A DNA stretch of 64,000 bases from an uncultured Methanobrevibacter sp. GTDB taxonomy: Archaea; Methanobacteriota; Methanobacteria; Methanobacteriales; Methanobacteriaceae. Below the pieces are notes generated by a model. That model did no database searches, had not been told where the DNA came from, and saw only the letters and a program-made list of their open reading frames with translations. Shown here one piece after another: positions 37,293-46,283 of this stretch. The stretch lies in contig NZ_CALDKF010000114.1 of NCBI RefSeq assembly GCF_937898925.1, positions 28,378 to 92,377 on the forward strand, read 5' to 3'. The first letter of the stretch is position 1. Every line of letters starts with the position of its first letter. Position numbers and translations under genes: made by a program.

Positions 37293-38096
37293 TTATTCTT
37301 GGGTTTTATCTTCTTCTTGAGTTTCTAGGGTGTTGTCTGGATTAGTGTTGTCTGGATTAGTGTTGTCTGGATTAGTGTTGTCTGGATTGGTGTTTTCTTC
37401 TGGCTTGCTTTCCTCTTGAGGTTCTGCTTTATCTTTTTCTTCAACCTCAACTATTCTTTGCTTTTCCTTATCTTGGATTGTCTTCTTTAAGTCAATTCCA
37501 AATAGGCTATTGTTTTGGCTGATTTCTTTAACACGCTCAATGTTTTCTTCATCTATTACTGAAACCAAGATTGCAGATAAAACGACATCACTCATATCAA
37601 GTATTGGTGTCACTGTATTTCTTAAAAAGGATGGTAATTTAAATCTGGTGTTAAGTTCAGCCTTAATGAAACTGCTTGTATGATCTTCAGCTAAAATGTT
37701 TATTTTTGCATTTTGCCTATTGGTTTCTCCATTAAAAGATTTCATTGACTCTTCGGGACCAACGATTACCAACAAATTAGGCATTTCCTTAATATGCACA
37801 TTAGTTATCTCTACAGATGCGCCTCCTTTCTCATTGCATCTGTTTCTAAGTTCACTGATTTTCAGTGTTTCTCCTTTTAGCATTATGCAGTCAAATCTTT
37901 TTGAAGTGTATTTGTCTAAAATCTTAATGGATTCCCTAAATAAAATTTGAACTCTATCTTTAGCTGTGATTGCTTGGTATGCTATATCATCAACTAGCTT
38001 TTCATTACCTGCGATGACACACCATACATGTTCATTGTTCTCTCTAGAGGAAACCTTTGCAGCTCTTCTGAGAATTTGTATTCGGTCTTCAATCAT
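37293..38096 (-). CDS. Hypothetical protein with acidic NPDNT-repeat tail
   Basis: The product has 267 residues. Residues 1 to about 205 look globular (HVWCVIAGNEKLVDDIAYQA, LLVIVGPEES) with no recognised motif, signal or membrane helix. The tail is charged, rich in Glu/Lys/Pro, and contains four consecutive five-residue repeats of the NPDNT type encoded by 15-bp units at 37330-37389. A domain with tethering tail is plausible. It lies upstream of mreB in the same direction, so a link to cell shape is possible but unproven. AGTGAT precedes the ATG. Confidence 0.65.
   Translation of the reverse strand: MIEDRIQILRRAAKVSSRENNEHVWCVIAGNEKLVDDIAYQAITAKDRVQILFRESIKILDKYTSKRFDCIMLKGETLKISELRNRCNEKGGASVEITNVHIKEMPNLLVIVGPEESMKSFNGETNRQNAKINILAEDHTSSFIKAELNTRFKLPSFLRNTVTPILDMSDVVLSAILVSVIDEENIERVKEISQNNSLFGIDLKKTIQDKEKQRIVEVEEKDKAEPQEESKPEENTNPDNTNPDNTNPDNTNPDNTLETQEEDKTQE
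37330..37389 (-). repeat. 15-bp coding tandem repeat (NPDNT x4)
   Basis: Three identical 15-bp units and a fourth with one change lie head to tail inside the preceding gene, encoding Asn-Pro-Asp-Asn-Thr repeats. Because they are nearly identical at DNA level, copy number probably varies between strains. Confidence 0.9.
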
Positions 38097-38704
38097 ATGA
38101 TCACTTAATAGAGTTTAAATTAATTTTTGACTTATTTTCATTTTATATATTCATAAAATCATGATTTATTATTACTTTTTTCACTTAAAACCAAGAATTT
38201 TAATACTATACTATTTTAATATATCTCATTATTATAATATAAAATTTTGTTTTTAAAAGATTATTTTTCATTTTTTTTAAAAAAAATTAAATATAAGATA
38301 ATAGAATATATTAAATACTATTGAGTAATATTTAAAGTAATATTTAAATAATGGATTTAAAATATTATTAATATAATATTGAAATTTGTATAAATTGTTT
38401 ATTTTCTAATGAAAAATGAATAATGAAATTGTGAATTTGATTCATTAAAGAAAATTCACTATCATTAGAAATATTATTTTACAATAAAAAATTGAATTCA
38501 TATTAAAAAGGTTACTTTACTTAAAAATTTTTATTTTAATTAAAAATGCTAATTTGAGTTTATTTTTTCAAAATTAGTTAAATTTTTTAATTAAATTACT
38601 TTTTACTAATGTATTGTTATTTAATATTGATTTAGAAAACAATTAATCGTTTTTTGAAAAAATTAATAAGGGAGTTTATTTAAAATATTATTTGGAGTCA
38701 AATT
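38097..38704 (+). other. Long AT-rich divergent promoter region
   Basis: This 608-bp spacer separates the repeat-tailed gene (-) from archaetidylserine synthase (+). It is almost entirely A/T with several TATA-like elements and no ORF, tRNA or clear hairpin that I can support. Confidence 0.5.
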
Positions 38705-39649
38705 ATGAGATTAAAAAGTGTAGGAATGGGATATTTTTTAGCTGTTCCCGATGTCATTTCAATATTGAATTTGGTATTTGGATTTTTAGCTATTTTAATG
38801 GTTATTGATAATCATTTAACATATGCATCATTATGCATACTTGTTGCAGTTGTTTTTGACTCTGTAGATGGATGGGTTTCAAGAAAACTTGATCGTGATG
38901 ATAAATTTGGTTTTGGAAAAAATATTGATTCTTTAGCAGACATAGTATCTTTTGGTGTTGCACCTTCAATCCTTCTATATTATATGGGATTAGGAATATC
39001 TGACTGGGCAGGATACTTAATGGCAATTGTAGCTGTTTTAACACTTGTTTGCGGTATGTTAAGACTTGCCCGTTACAATGTAATTTCAGATAAAATTAAT
39101 TACCATGGATTCGTGGGATTCCCAATACCAGGTACAGCTATTATCATAGCTACTTATTACCTCAGCGGTTTATTTAACGTTGGAGTTGCTGCTATATTGA
39201 TGTTATTTGCAGCTTATTTAATGATCAGTACAATCAGATATCCTAAAGTTGACAATTATTATGTGATTGGATTTGGAGCATTAATGATACTCATATTGCT
39301 TTTACCTATTAATGTATCCATAGGTGCTGTAAATATTCCGGCTTTAGCATTGTTTGTTTTATCATTGGTTTACATGTTTATGACATTCTTAGAGTTCTTC
39401 ATTGATACTGAAGAGGCTTTAACTCCAGAAAACGTAAACAGAAATATTGGACAAGTTAGAGAAATAACCGCTAATAGACTTAGTGTTTCCTTAAGTTCTG
39501 CAAAAGATGCTGTCAAATCAATGAAAGAATCTATTAACCAAGTTTCTTCTGGAGAAATTATTGGCGAAAGCAAAGCAGCAGAAGATGAAAAGGAAGAAAA
39601 GGAAGAAAAATTATTAAGCATTAGCACTGGTGAAGTGGAAGAGGAGTAA
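38705..39649 (+). CDS. CDP-alcohol phosphatidyltransferase, probable archaetidylserine synthase
   Basis: A 314-residue membrane enzyme. The catalytic signature DSVDGWVSRKLDRDDKFG...NIDSLAD is the CDP-alcohol phosphotransferase motif (D-x2-D-G, then G-x3-D-x3-D). About six to eight hydrophobic helices follow. PssA-type homologues in Methanobacteriales make archaetidylserine from CDP-archaeol and serine. A hydrophilic C-terminal tail (about 235-314), rich in Glu/Lys, extends beyond the core. GGAGTC precedes the ATG. It opens an envelope-related run with the next two genes. Confidence 0.88.
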   Translation: MRLKSVGMGYFLAVPDVISILNLVFGFLAILMVIDNHLTYASLCILVAVVFDSVDGWVSRKLDRDDKFGFGKNIDSLADIVSFGVAPSILLYYMGLGISDWAGYLMAIVAVLTLVCGMLRLARYNVISDKINYHGFVGFPIPGTAIIIATYYLSGLFNVGVAAILMLFAAYLMISTIRYPKVDNYYVIGFGALMILILLLPINVSIGAVNIPALALFVLSLVYMFMTFLEFFIDTEEALTPENVNRNIGQVREITANRLSVSLSSAKDAVKSMKESINQVSSGEIIGESKAAEDEKEEKEEKLLSISTGEVEEE

Positions 39650-39896
39650 ATTCATTAAATCTTATAATTGTTTTATTTAATGATTTAATTTAATGATTTT
39701 TTAAAATTTCATTTTTCACTTTTTAATTTTTTTTAATATTTTTTTTTTCTGATTTATTATTTCAATTCTTCTTTTTTTATTATTTTTATTTTTTTCAAGC
39801 TATTTTTACAAATTGAGTTTAAAACTTATGTAATTTCATTTTTCAAACCTATTTTTTCTACTTATTTTATCTCATTCCATTCCAGGTTTGATAACT

Positions 39897-41471
39897 ATGA
39901 CTAATCGAAAAAATCGATTTAATTTGTTTAAGAATGATAAGTTTAAATTGAAATTAGAAAATTTCGGAGAAAAAGGAGAAAAAGATAAATCAGATTTGCA
40001 AACGAAAAATGAAAAAGCGGATTCATCACATTTTCCAAGTTTTGATTCCATAATCCCTGAAAGTTCACCCTTAAAAAACAATTCAAATTCTCCTTCCAAT
40101 TCTGGATTTTATAATGACGAGTTTAAATCTAAGAACCAATCTAATGCTGCTGGTGATTTATATGGGGTTGATGAGAAATATGCTAAATATATCTACTCTA
40201 ATCCTGAAGGTTTTAATGATTCTGATGAGGAAGATGGTGGATTTCCAGATGGTTTAAATGAGTTAAACAAAGGAAAAAATGAAGGTCAGGATAAGAAAAC
40301 TATTAAAAATGAGTTGTTACGATTTAAGACTAATCTATTGAATCAAAAGGATTCCTCAAAGTCATCATTTGCTAAGATAACTATTTTTCTAATAATTCTG
40401 GTATTGCTTTCATCAATATTCTATTTTTTTGTTTATCAGCCGTTTCAGAATGAATTGAATTTAGAGAAAAATTCAAAACTGAATGAGTTGAATGCATTGT
40501 ATAAAGGGCCTTTGGAGGTTAATGATAATGCTTACACTTTGGAAAATAGAATCAATCAGGCTTATGATATTGAGGAAATCAAGTCAATTGATGTTTTGCG
40601 ATATGCCACTAAGGATTGGAGAATCTATCATAGCTCTAAAATTGTATCTTGCAAGGACGATTTTGGCAGGATAATGATGTCTTATGGTGAAAATAAGAAT
40701 ATTATAATGTCTGTTAAAGATGCAAATGATTTTGTTAAGGACAATGATGCTAAGGTCTTATCGAATGTTCAGTTTGAAAAGGTCAATACGGTTATTGTGC
40801 CGATTTCACTTTCAAGACTTCAAGCTACTGCAGGATTGATTTCTGTAGGGTCAGTTGTTGATGTTTACTCATTAAGTGATAACGATTCTGACTATTCATA
40901 TGCCAATGAAGATGTCGGTGAAGATGAGGACTTCAGTGAAAATGAAGAAATAAGCAATAATTTAAGTTCAATTCCATCAAATGAAACACTTAATGGCACT
41001 TTGGAAGAGAGAGAAAGGGATCCGATTGTAAGTGGTGCAACTGTTTTGGCAATCTTGCGCTCTAAAGATAGCGGTTTGGTGGATAGCACTGTTTCCAAAT
41101 CAAAAACAGTCATTAAGGGAAATGAAACAAAACCTTTTGAAAACACTGTTTCCTATTCAAGTGATGTTGAAGAACTTCTTAAATCATCAGTATTAAACTC
41201 AAAAAGTGATAATAATGTCTTAGACTCTTATTTGATGAATTATGGAGTCAGATTATCAAATTTTGAGAGAATGTCCAATTTAGGAGACTTGGATTCTGAA
41301 TATATTATTCTTTTGGAAGTGCCTCAATCTGATGTAAATTTTGTTATTAACAATATGGATAATTTGATTTTAGCAATTCCTACAGATTTTGCACCTAATT
41401 GGGTGGTGGATGAGTTAAACGAGACATATTATGAGAATTTATATCAAAATCAATCTTTAGATTTCTTATAA
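39897..41471 (+). CDS. Large membrane-anchored protein with SAF/CpaB-like region (DUF515-like)
   Basis: The product has 524 residues from ATG at 39897, behind AGGTTTGAT; a TTG three codons earlier lies in that site. The first 150 residues are hydrophilic and low-complexity (Ser/Asn/Lys/Glu). One membrane helix follows (about 158-180, ITIFLIILVLLSSIFYFFVY), then an outside-facing domain. IVPISLSRLQATAGLISVGSVVDVYSL resembles the SAF region of CpaB/RcpC pilus proteins. An acidic insert (about 330-370) interrupts it. The architecture recalls the archaeal DUF515 family, though I cannot verify this. Neighbours are lipid and sortase genes, suggesting envelope work. Confidence 0.6.
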   Translation: MTNRKNRFNLFKNDKFKLKLENFGEKGEKDKSDLQTKNEKADSSHFPSFDSIIPESSPLKNNSNSPSNSGFYNDEFKSKNQSNAAGDLYGVDEKYAKYIYSNPEGFNDSDEEDGGFPDGLNELNKGKNEGQDKKTIKNELLRFKTNLLNQKDSSKSSFAKITIFLIILVLLSSIFYFFVYQPFQNELNLEKNSKLNELNALYKGPLEVNDNAYTLENRINQAYDIEEIKSIDVLRYATKDWRIYHSSKIVSCKDDFGRIMMSYGENKNIIMSVKDANDFVKDNDAKVLSNVQFEKVNTVIVPISLSRLQATAGLISVGSVVDVYSLSDNDSDYSYANEDVGEDEDFSENEEISNNLSSIPSNETLNGTLEERERDPIVSGATVLAILRSKDSGLVDSTVSKSKTVIKGNETKPFENTVSYSSDVEELLKSSVLNSKSDNNVLDSYLMNYGVRLSNFERMSNLGDLDSEYIILLEVPQSDVNFVINNMDNLILAIPTDFAPNWVVDELNETYYENLYQNQSLDFL

Positions 41472-41651
41472 TCTATTTATCTCATCTCCACCAATCCTTT
41501 AACAAATCCTTTAACAAATCTTTTCAAATCGAATATTATAAATTTATTAAATATGAAAAATAGATAAAAGTATAGAATTAATATTTAAGTTTTTATTTAG
41601 TTATTTAATTAAGTCATTTAATTAAAATTAGTTAATTTGTTGATGATTTTT

Positions 41652-42413
41652 ATGGATATAAAGAAAATTATAAAGCCTACAACAATTATTGTCATTATTG
41701 CTTTTTTGATTATAGGTTTATATGCTTTAACTGAAGTTAATTACTTTTCATATAAACAAGTTGCAGAATCTAAGGATGTTAATGCATCAGTTGTTGTAAT
41801 CCCTGCTATAGGGGTTTTTGAGAAGATCAACAATGTTTCAATATCCCAAGGGGTTTATATTGATGAGACTTCCAATATTCCAACTAAGGGGGATACCGTT
41901 TTATATGGGCATAGGACATTGCAAGGGTCCCCATTTTTACGTTTAGATTCTCTTAAAAAAGGAGATGTTGTCAGTTTGGAATGGCCCGGAATCGGTGAAG
42001 TGAATTACACTGTCAAGGGATCTGAAATAATTGCACCGACTAATTTCCTAGATTTAAATGAAAGTCATGTAAATGATGTAAATAATCAGGATTTGTACTT
42101 GGTAACATGTCACCCAATAGGTTCATCTGCTCAAAGGCTTGTTGTAACTGCTGAATTAGACTCAATAAGCCCTATCAATGAAACAGTGTTAGAACAAAAT
42201 CCTCAAGCACATTGGGCTTGGCTAATTACTGCAGGATTCTTGATTTTAGGTTTAATTGTAGCATATTTCACTCCTGCTGAAGAGAGGAAAATCATTTTGG
42301 CAGTTGTCATAGCCATTACAATTGTTCTTGCGTATTTCTGTATTTTCCCAATATCCTCACAGGTCTGGGCAGATCAATTAGGATGGCTAAATAGTTTGAT
42401 GGGAGTAAATTAG
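41652..42413 (+). CDS. Sortase-family transpeptidase with C-terminal membrane helices
   Basis: The product has 253 residues from ATG at 41652 (GATGATTTTT before it); ATG 41643 and TTG 41637 are alternatives. An N-terminal helix (IKPTTIIVIIAFLIIGLYAL) anchors the domain outside. The catalytic set is visible: His in VLYGHRTLQG, Cys in YLVTCHPIG and Arg in SSAQRLVV. Two further helices end the protein, as in class D/E-like sortases. Sortases cleave a sorting motif and attach proteins to the wall or another protein. No substrate with a clear sorting signal is seen in the window. Confidence 0.87.
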   Translation: MDIKKIIKPTTIIVIIAFLIIGLYALTEVNYFSYKQVAESKDVNASVVVIPAIGVFEKINNVSISQGVYIDETSNIPTKGDTVLYGHRTLQGSPFLRLDSLKKGDVVSLEWPGIGEVNYTVKGSEIIAPTNFLDLNESHVNDVNNQDLYLVTCHPIGSSAQRLVVTAELDSISPINETVLEQNPQAHWAWLITAGFLILGLIVAYFTPAEERKIILAVVIAITIVLAYFCIFPISSQVWADQLGWLNSLMGVN

Positions 42414-42496
42414 TAGGATGAATTTATATTTTAAATTCTAGGATAATTATAATATAATTAAAGGATTGAATTAATTGATTTATTTAGAGGTATTTT

Positions 42497-42868
42497 ATGG
42501 GCGCTAAAGAAGAATATTTTTCTAATATTTCAAATAGGGAAAGAGCAATATTTGAAGGGGCCATTAGTATGGGAGCTTTATTCCATCAATTTGTAGGAAC
42601 TCCTTTCAATAAAACAAATATTGCAAGTTTAGAAAAAGCTATGGAAGAATCTTTCGCTTTGCAGCCTTGCATTGAAAAGGTTGAAGTTTCCATTGATTTG
42701 GATAGATTGGATAATGCCATGACTGAATTTGAATACACTTCATTAAGTGGAGATATGCTTGATGTAAAAATCTATTCAAAAGTGGACGATGTTTTGGCAG
42801 TTATAAGAATCAAATTCATAGAAGAGCTTAACTACCCTTTAATGTTTGTTGAAGAGATTATAGAATAA
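42497..42868 (+). CDS. mptD: Dihydroneopterin aldolase MptD (archaeal)
   Basis: A 123-residue protein with the archaeal family pattern: YFSNISNRERAIFEGAIS, then MGALFHQFVGTP, and a C-terminal NYPLMFVEEI. MptD converts dihydroneopterin to 6-hydroxymethyl-dihydropterin for methanopterin, the C1 carrier of methanogenesis, and is unrelated to bacterial FolB. AGAGGTAT precedes the ATG. It stands between the sortase and kor genes with its own spacing. Confidence 0.88.
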   Translation: MGAKEEYFSNISNRERAIFEGAISMGALFHQFVGTPFNKTNIASLEKAMEESFALQPCIEKVEVSIDLDRLDNAMTEFEYTSLSGDMLDVKIYSKVDDVLAVIRIKFIEELNYPLMFVEEIIE

Positions 42869-43170
42869 TCTTACAACTCCTTTTTTTAATCCTTTTTTTA
42901 ATTTTAATCATTACTTTAATCCTTTTTTTACTTTTTATCATTACTTTAGTTCTTTTTTTACTTTTAATTTAATTTCTATTTTCAAATTATTTTTCACATG
43001 ATTAAAAAAGTCTAATAATTTTGCTTAATTATACTAAATTATTTAAATAAATAAGGCTATATATAATATTATTATGATTTATATCTTAAGGTAAACAATA
43101 GCGATAAGGTATTTATTTTAATATTTGAACTAATATTTTTCAAACTATACAAAGAATGTGAGATGATTTA
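42869..43170 (+). other. Spacer upstream of korDABC with 30-bp repeats and TATA box
   Basis: This 302-bp region starts with T-rich 30-bp near-repeats (42891-42920, 42921-42950 and a partial third), possibly terminating mptD. A TATA-like CTATATATAA at 43054-43063 lies about 110 bp before korD and is the likely kor promoter. Confidence 0.55.
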
Positions 43171-43377
43171 ATGATTATTATAGATTCCAAGCTTTGTAAA
43201 GGATGCGATATTTGTATAGCTACTTGTCCTAAAAATGTTTATTCAAAATCTGACAAAGTAAACACAAAAAATGTTTACCTTCCTTTCCCAGAACATGAGG
43301 AAGGTTGCACTAAATGTGGCTTATGCGAATTATCATGTCCAGATCAAGCTATTTATGTTGAAAAAGAGGTGGAATAA
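43171..43377 (+). CDS. korD: 2-oxoacid:ferredoxin oxidoreductase delta subunit (ferredoxin), KorD
   Basis: A 68-residue 2[4Fe-4S] ferredoxin-like subunit with two cluster motifs, CKGCDICIATCPK and CTKCGLCELSCPD. It passes electrons from the TPP-containing subunits to ferredoxin. Its stop abuts the korA start. The order delta-alpha-beta-gamma, together with sucC downstream, supports the 2-oxoglutarate enzyme. GAGATGAT precedes the ATG. Confidence 0.93.
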   Translation: MIIIDSKLCKGCDICIATCPKNVYSKSDKVNTKNVYLPFPEHEEGCTKCGLCELSCPDQAIYVEKEVE

Positions 43378-44508
43378 ATGGTGGAAGAGCGTTTTGTTCA
43401 AGGAAATGAAGCTTGCGCATTAGGTGCAATAGCTGCAAACTGCAGATTCTTTGCAGGTTATCCAATTACTCCATCTACTGAAATCGCAGAGCAAATGTCT
43501 ATTTTGCTTCCAAAATATGGTGGATCTTTTGTTCAAATGGAGGATGAAATTGCATCTGCTGGTGCTATCATCGGAGCTTCATGGAGTGGTATGAAAGCAA
43601 TGACCGCCACTTCCGGTCCGGGTATTTCCTTAATGCAGGAAAATATAGGTTACGGATTCATTACTGAAACTCCAATTGTAATTATCAATGTTCAAAGGGG
43701 TTCCCCATCCACTGGTCAACCTACAATGTCTGCTCAAGCAGATATGATGCAAGTTCGTTGGGGTTCTCATGGTGATTATGAGCCTATTGCTTTAGCACCA
43801 TCATCTGTTCAGGAATTCTTTGATTTTACCATCAAGGCTTTTAATTTGGCTGAAGAGTACAGAGTTCCTGTTACCGTTCTTGCTGATGAAGTTGTAGGTC
43901 ACATGAGAGAAAAATTGATAATTCCTGATGATATTGAAATTGTAACTCGTAAAAGACCTGAAAAGGTAGATGGCCAATACTTGCCATTTGATGCACCTTG
44001 CGATGGAACTACCCCTATGCCTGCTTTTGGTGATGGATTCAATATTCACGTCACTGGACTCACTCACGATGAAAGAGGTTATCCAGACACTAACGATCCA
44101 GACACCCATACCAAATTGGTTGAAAGATTATGCAATAAGGTTTTAATGCACAGAAAAGATATCTGTTCAGTTAAAAAGGAAAATTGTGATGATGCAGACA
44201 TTGTCATTGTTTCTTGCGGTTCCCCATACCGTTCTGTTGGAGCTGCTATGAAAAAGGCAAGAGAAGAAGGCATAAAAGTAGGATCTCTTAAAATTGACAC
44301 TCCATGGCCTTTCCCAGAAGAGGAAATTGCTGAAATCGCTAAAACTGCAAGCGACATAATTGTTCCTGAAATGAACTTAGGACAAATTGTTCATGAAGTT
44401 GAAAGGGCAGCACATGGTGAAGCTAACGTTCACTTGATTGGCAAGATTGGAGGAATCCTTCATAAGCCTGATGAAATTTACGATAAGATTAAGGAGATTA
44501 ATGGATAG
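43378..44508 (+). CDS. korA: 2-oxoglutarate:ferredoxin oxidoreductase alpha subunit, KorA
   Basis: A 376-residue subunit starting VEERFVQGNEACALGAI, with AGYPITPSTEIAEQM and the QMEDEIASAGAIIGASWSG motif typical of the pyrimidine-binding part of these enzymes. It works with KorB in reductive carboxylation of succinyl-CoA to 2-oxoglutarate, part of the incomplete reductive TCA path methanogens use for glutamate. The start is immediately behind korD, whose last codons provide GAGGTGG. Confidence 0.95.
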   Translation: MVEERFVQGNEACALGAIAANCRFFAGYPITPSTEIAEQMSILLPKYGGSFVQMEDEIASAGAIIGASWSGMKAMTATSGPGISLMQENIGYGFITETPIVIINVQRGSPSTGQPTMSAQADMMQVRWGSHGDYEPIALAPSSVQEFFDFTIKAFNLAEEYRVPVTVLADEVVGHMREKLIIPDDIEIVTRKRPEKVDGQYLPFDAPCDGTTPMPAFGDGFNIHVTGLTHDERGYPDTNDPDTHTKLVERLCNKVLMHRKDICSVKKENCDDADIVIVSCGSPYRSVGAAMKKAREEGIKVGSLKIDTPWPFPEEEIAEIAKTASDIIVPEMNLGQIVHEVERAAHGEANVHLIGKIGGILHKPDEIYDKIKEING

Positions 44509-44516
44509 GTGGTAAA

Positions 44517-45377
44517 ATGGTAGAAAAGGAAAGCCCATATAAAAAATATCTTAGAGAAGAAAGATTGCCACACATATTCTGTCCAGGTTGTGGAAACGGT
44601 ACTGTTATGAGCACATTCTTTAAAGGATTAGAAGGAACCGATATTGATTTTGAAAATGTTGCTATGGTTTCAGGTATCGGTTGTTCCTCAAGAATCCCAG
44701 GTTATGCAAAATGCGATTCACTCCACACTACTCATGGAAGAGCTTTAAGCTTTGCAACTGGTTTAAAGGTTGGAAACCCTGACTTGGATGTTGTTGTATT
44801 CACTGGTGATGGGGATGCAGCATCCATTGGTGGAAATCATTTGATTCATGCTGCAAGAAGAAACATTAATCTTACTGTAATTTGTATCAACAATAATATT
44901 TATGGTATGACTGGTGGTCAAATCAGTCCAACTTCCCCAAAAGGAAGCTTTGGTACAACTGCACCTTACGGTTCAAGAGACATGCCATTTAATTTAGCTG
45001 AACTTGTAAGTGCCGCTGGCGCATCTTATGTTGCTAGATGGACCACTACACATCCTCTTCAATTATCCAAAGCTATTCAAAAAGGTTTGGAAAATGACGG
45101 TTTCTCATTTATTGAAGTTGTTTCCCAATGTCCAACTTACTTCGGACGTAAAAACAAGATGAAAACTCCATTGCAAATGTTTGAATGGATTAAGGAAAAC
45201 AGCATCAATAAAAGAAGAGCAGAAAAGATGGATGAAGCTGAATTGGAAGGAAAAATCATTGTTGGTGAATTTGCTAATAATCCACATGCTGAATTAACTG
45301 ATAACATTAAGAAATTGGCTGAAGAGAATTCAGATAAGCCGTTAGCTATTAAATCTGCATTTGAGGAGTTGGATTAA
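44517..45377 (+). CDS. korB: 2-oxoglutarate:ferredoxin oxidoreductase beta subunit, KorB
   Basis: The 286-residue TPP-binding subunit has FCPGCGNGTVMSTF near the N-terminus and the diphosphate/magnesium motif FTGDGDAASIGGNH with NNNIYGMTGGQ. Further conserved residues include ISPTSPKGSFGTT and VSQCPTYFGRKN. It lies 8 bp after korA behind AGGTGG, and its stop is one base before the korC start. Confidence 0.95.
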   Translation: MVEKESPYKKYLREERLPHIFCPGCGNGTVMSTFFKGLEGTDIDFENVAMVSGIGCSSRIPGYAKCDSLHTTHGRALSFATGLKVGNPDLDVVVFTGDGDAASIGGNHLIHAARRNINLTVICINNNIYGMTGGQISPTSPKGSFGTTAPYGSRDMPFNLAELVSAAGASYVARWTTTHPLQLSKAIQKGLENDGFSFIEVVSQCPTYFGRKNKMKTPLQMFEWIKENSINKRRAEKMDEAELEGKIIVGEFANNPHAELTDNIKKLAEENSDKPLAIKSAFEELD

Positions 45378-45378
45378 G

Positions 45379-45924
45379 ATGAGAACTGAAGTTCGTATAG
45401 CTGGTTTTGGTGGTCAAGGAGTAATTATGGCAGGAGTTATCATTGGTAAGGCTGCTTCACTCTTTGACAATAAAAATGCTGTTCAAACCCAATCTTACGG
45501 TCCTGAAGCTCGTGGAGGAGCTTCCAGAACTGAAGTTGTTATTGATGATGATGAAATCGACTATCCTAAAGTAACCAGTCCAGACATTTTAGTTGCAATG
45601 TCCCATGAAGCTTTAATCAAGTATATGGGTGATTTGAAAGATGAAGGTGTCTTGATTATCGATCCTGATATGATTGTTGAAGAAGAGATAGTTGATTTTG
45701 TAAATGAACACAAAATAAAACTTTACAGAGCACCTGCAACTAAAACTGCAACTGAAGATGTTGGACTTAGAATTGTTGCAAATATTGTAATGATTGGTGC
45801 AATCGTAAAGGTCACTGAAGTTGTTTCAGTTGATGCAGCAAAACAGGCTATTTTAGACAGTGTACCAAAAGGTACCGAAGATAAGAATATTCAAGCATTC
45901 GAAGCAGGATACGCTTTGCTTTAA
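45379..45924 (+). CDS. korC: 2-oxoglutarate:ferredoxin oxidoreductase gamma subunit, KorC
   Basis: The product has 181 residues from ATG at 45379 behind GAGGAGT; an upstream in-frame TTG at 45361 overlaps korB and is rejected. IAGFGGQGVIMAGVIIG and SYGPEARGGASRTEVV are hallmarks of the gamma domain that completes the enzyme. A T-rich stretch follows the stop, where the kor transcript may end before the sucC promoter. Confidence 0.95.
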   Translation: MRTEVRIAGFGGQGVIMAGVIIGKAASLFDNKNAVQTQSYGPEARGGASRTEVVIDDDEIDYPKVTSPDILVAMSHEALIKYMGDLKDEGVLIIDPDMIVEEEIVDFVNEHKIKLYRAPATKTATEDVGLRIVANIVMIGAIVKVTEVVSVDAAKQAILDSVPKGTEDKNIQAFEAGYALL

Positions 45925-46283
45925 ATATTTTTATCATTTTTTCTTTTTTTAATATTTCAAATCATTTTTTGATTATTTTTATTATTTCTATTTTTTCTAT
46001 ATCTCTATTATTCTGATTATTTTTATTATTTCTTATTTTTATTATTTCTATTAATTTTTTAATTTTTTAATTCAATTTCACTATTTTTTATAAATAATTT
46101 TAATAATAAGAAATTACATATCATATTATGTTTAAGATAATACATTAGTTCTATTACAATATATTTACAATATATTTACAAAAATTTTTCATAGGACATT
46201 TATCTTTTTAATTTATTTTAATATTCATAAGTATTTTTAAAATTCATACTAATTTTCATGCTTATTAAATAAGAGTGAGAAAA
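45925..46283 (+). other. Spacer between korC and sucC
   Basis: A 359-bp AT-rich gap. The first 100 bp are runs of T and ATT repeats that may terminate korC. The remainder has TATA-like sequence (for example around 46150-46180) probably serving sucC. No gene seen. Confidence 0.5.
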
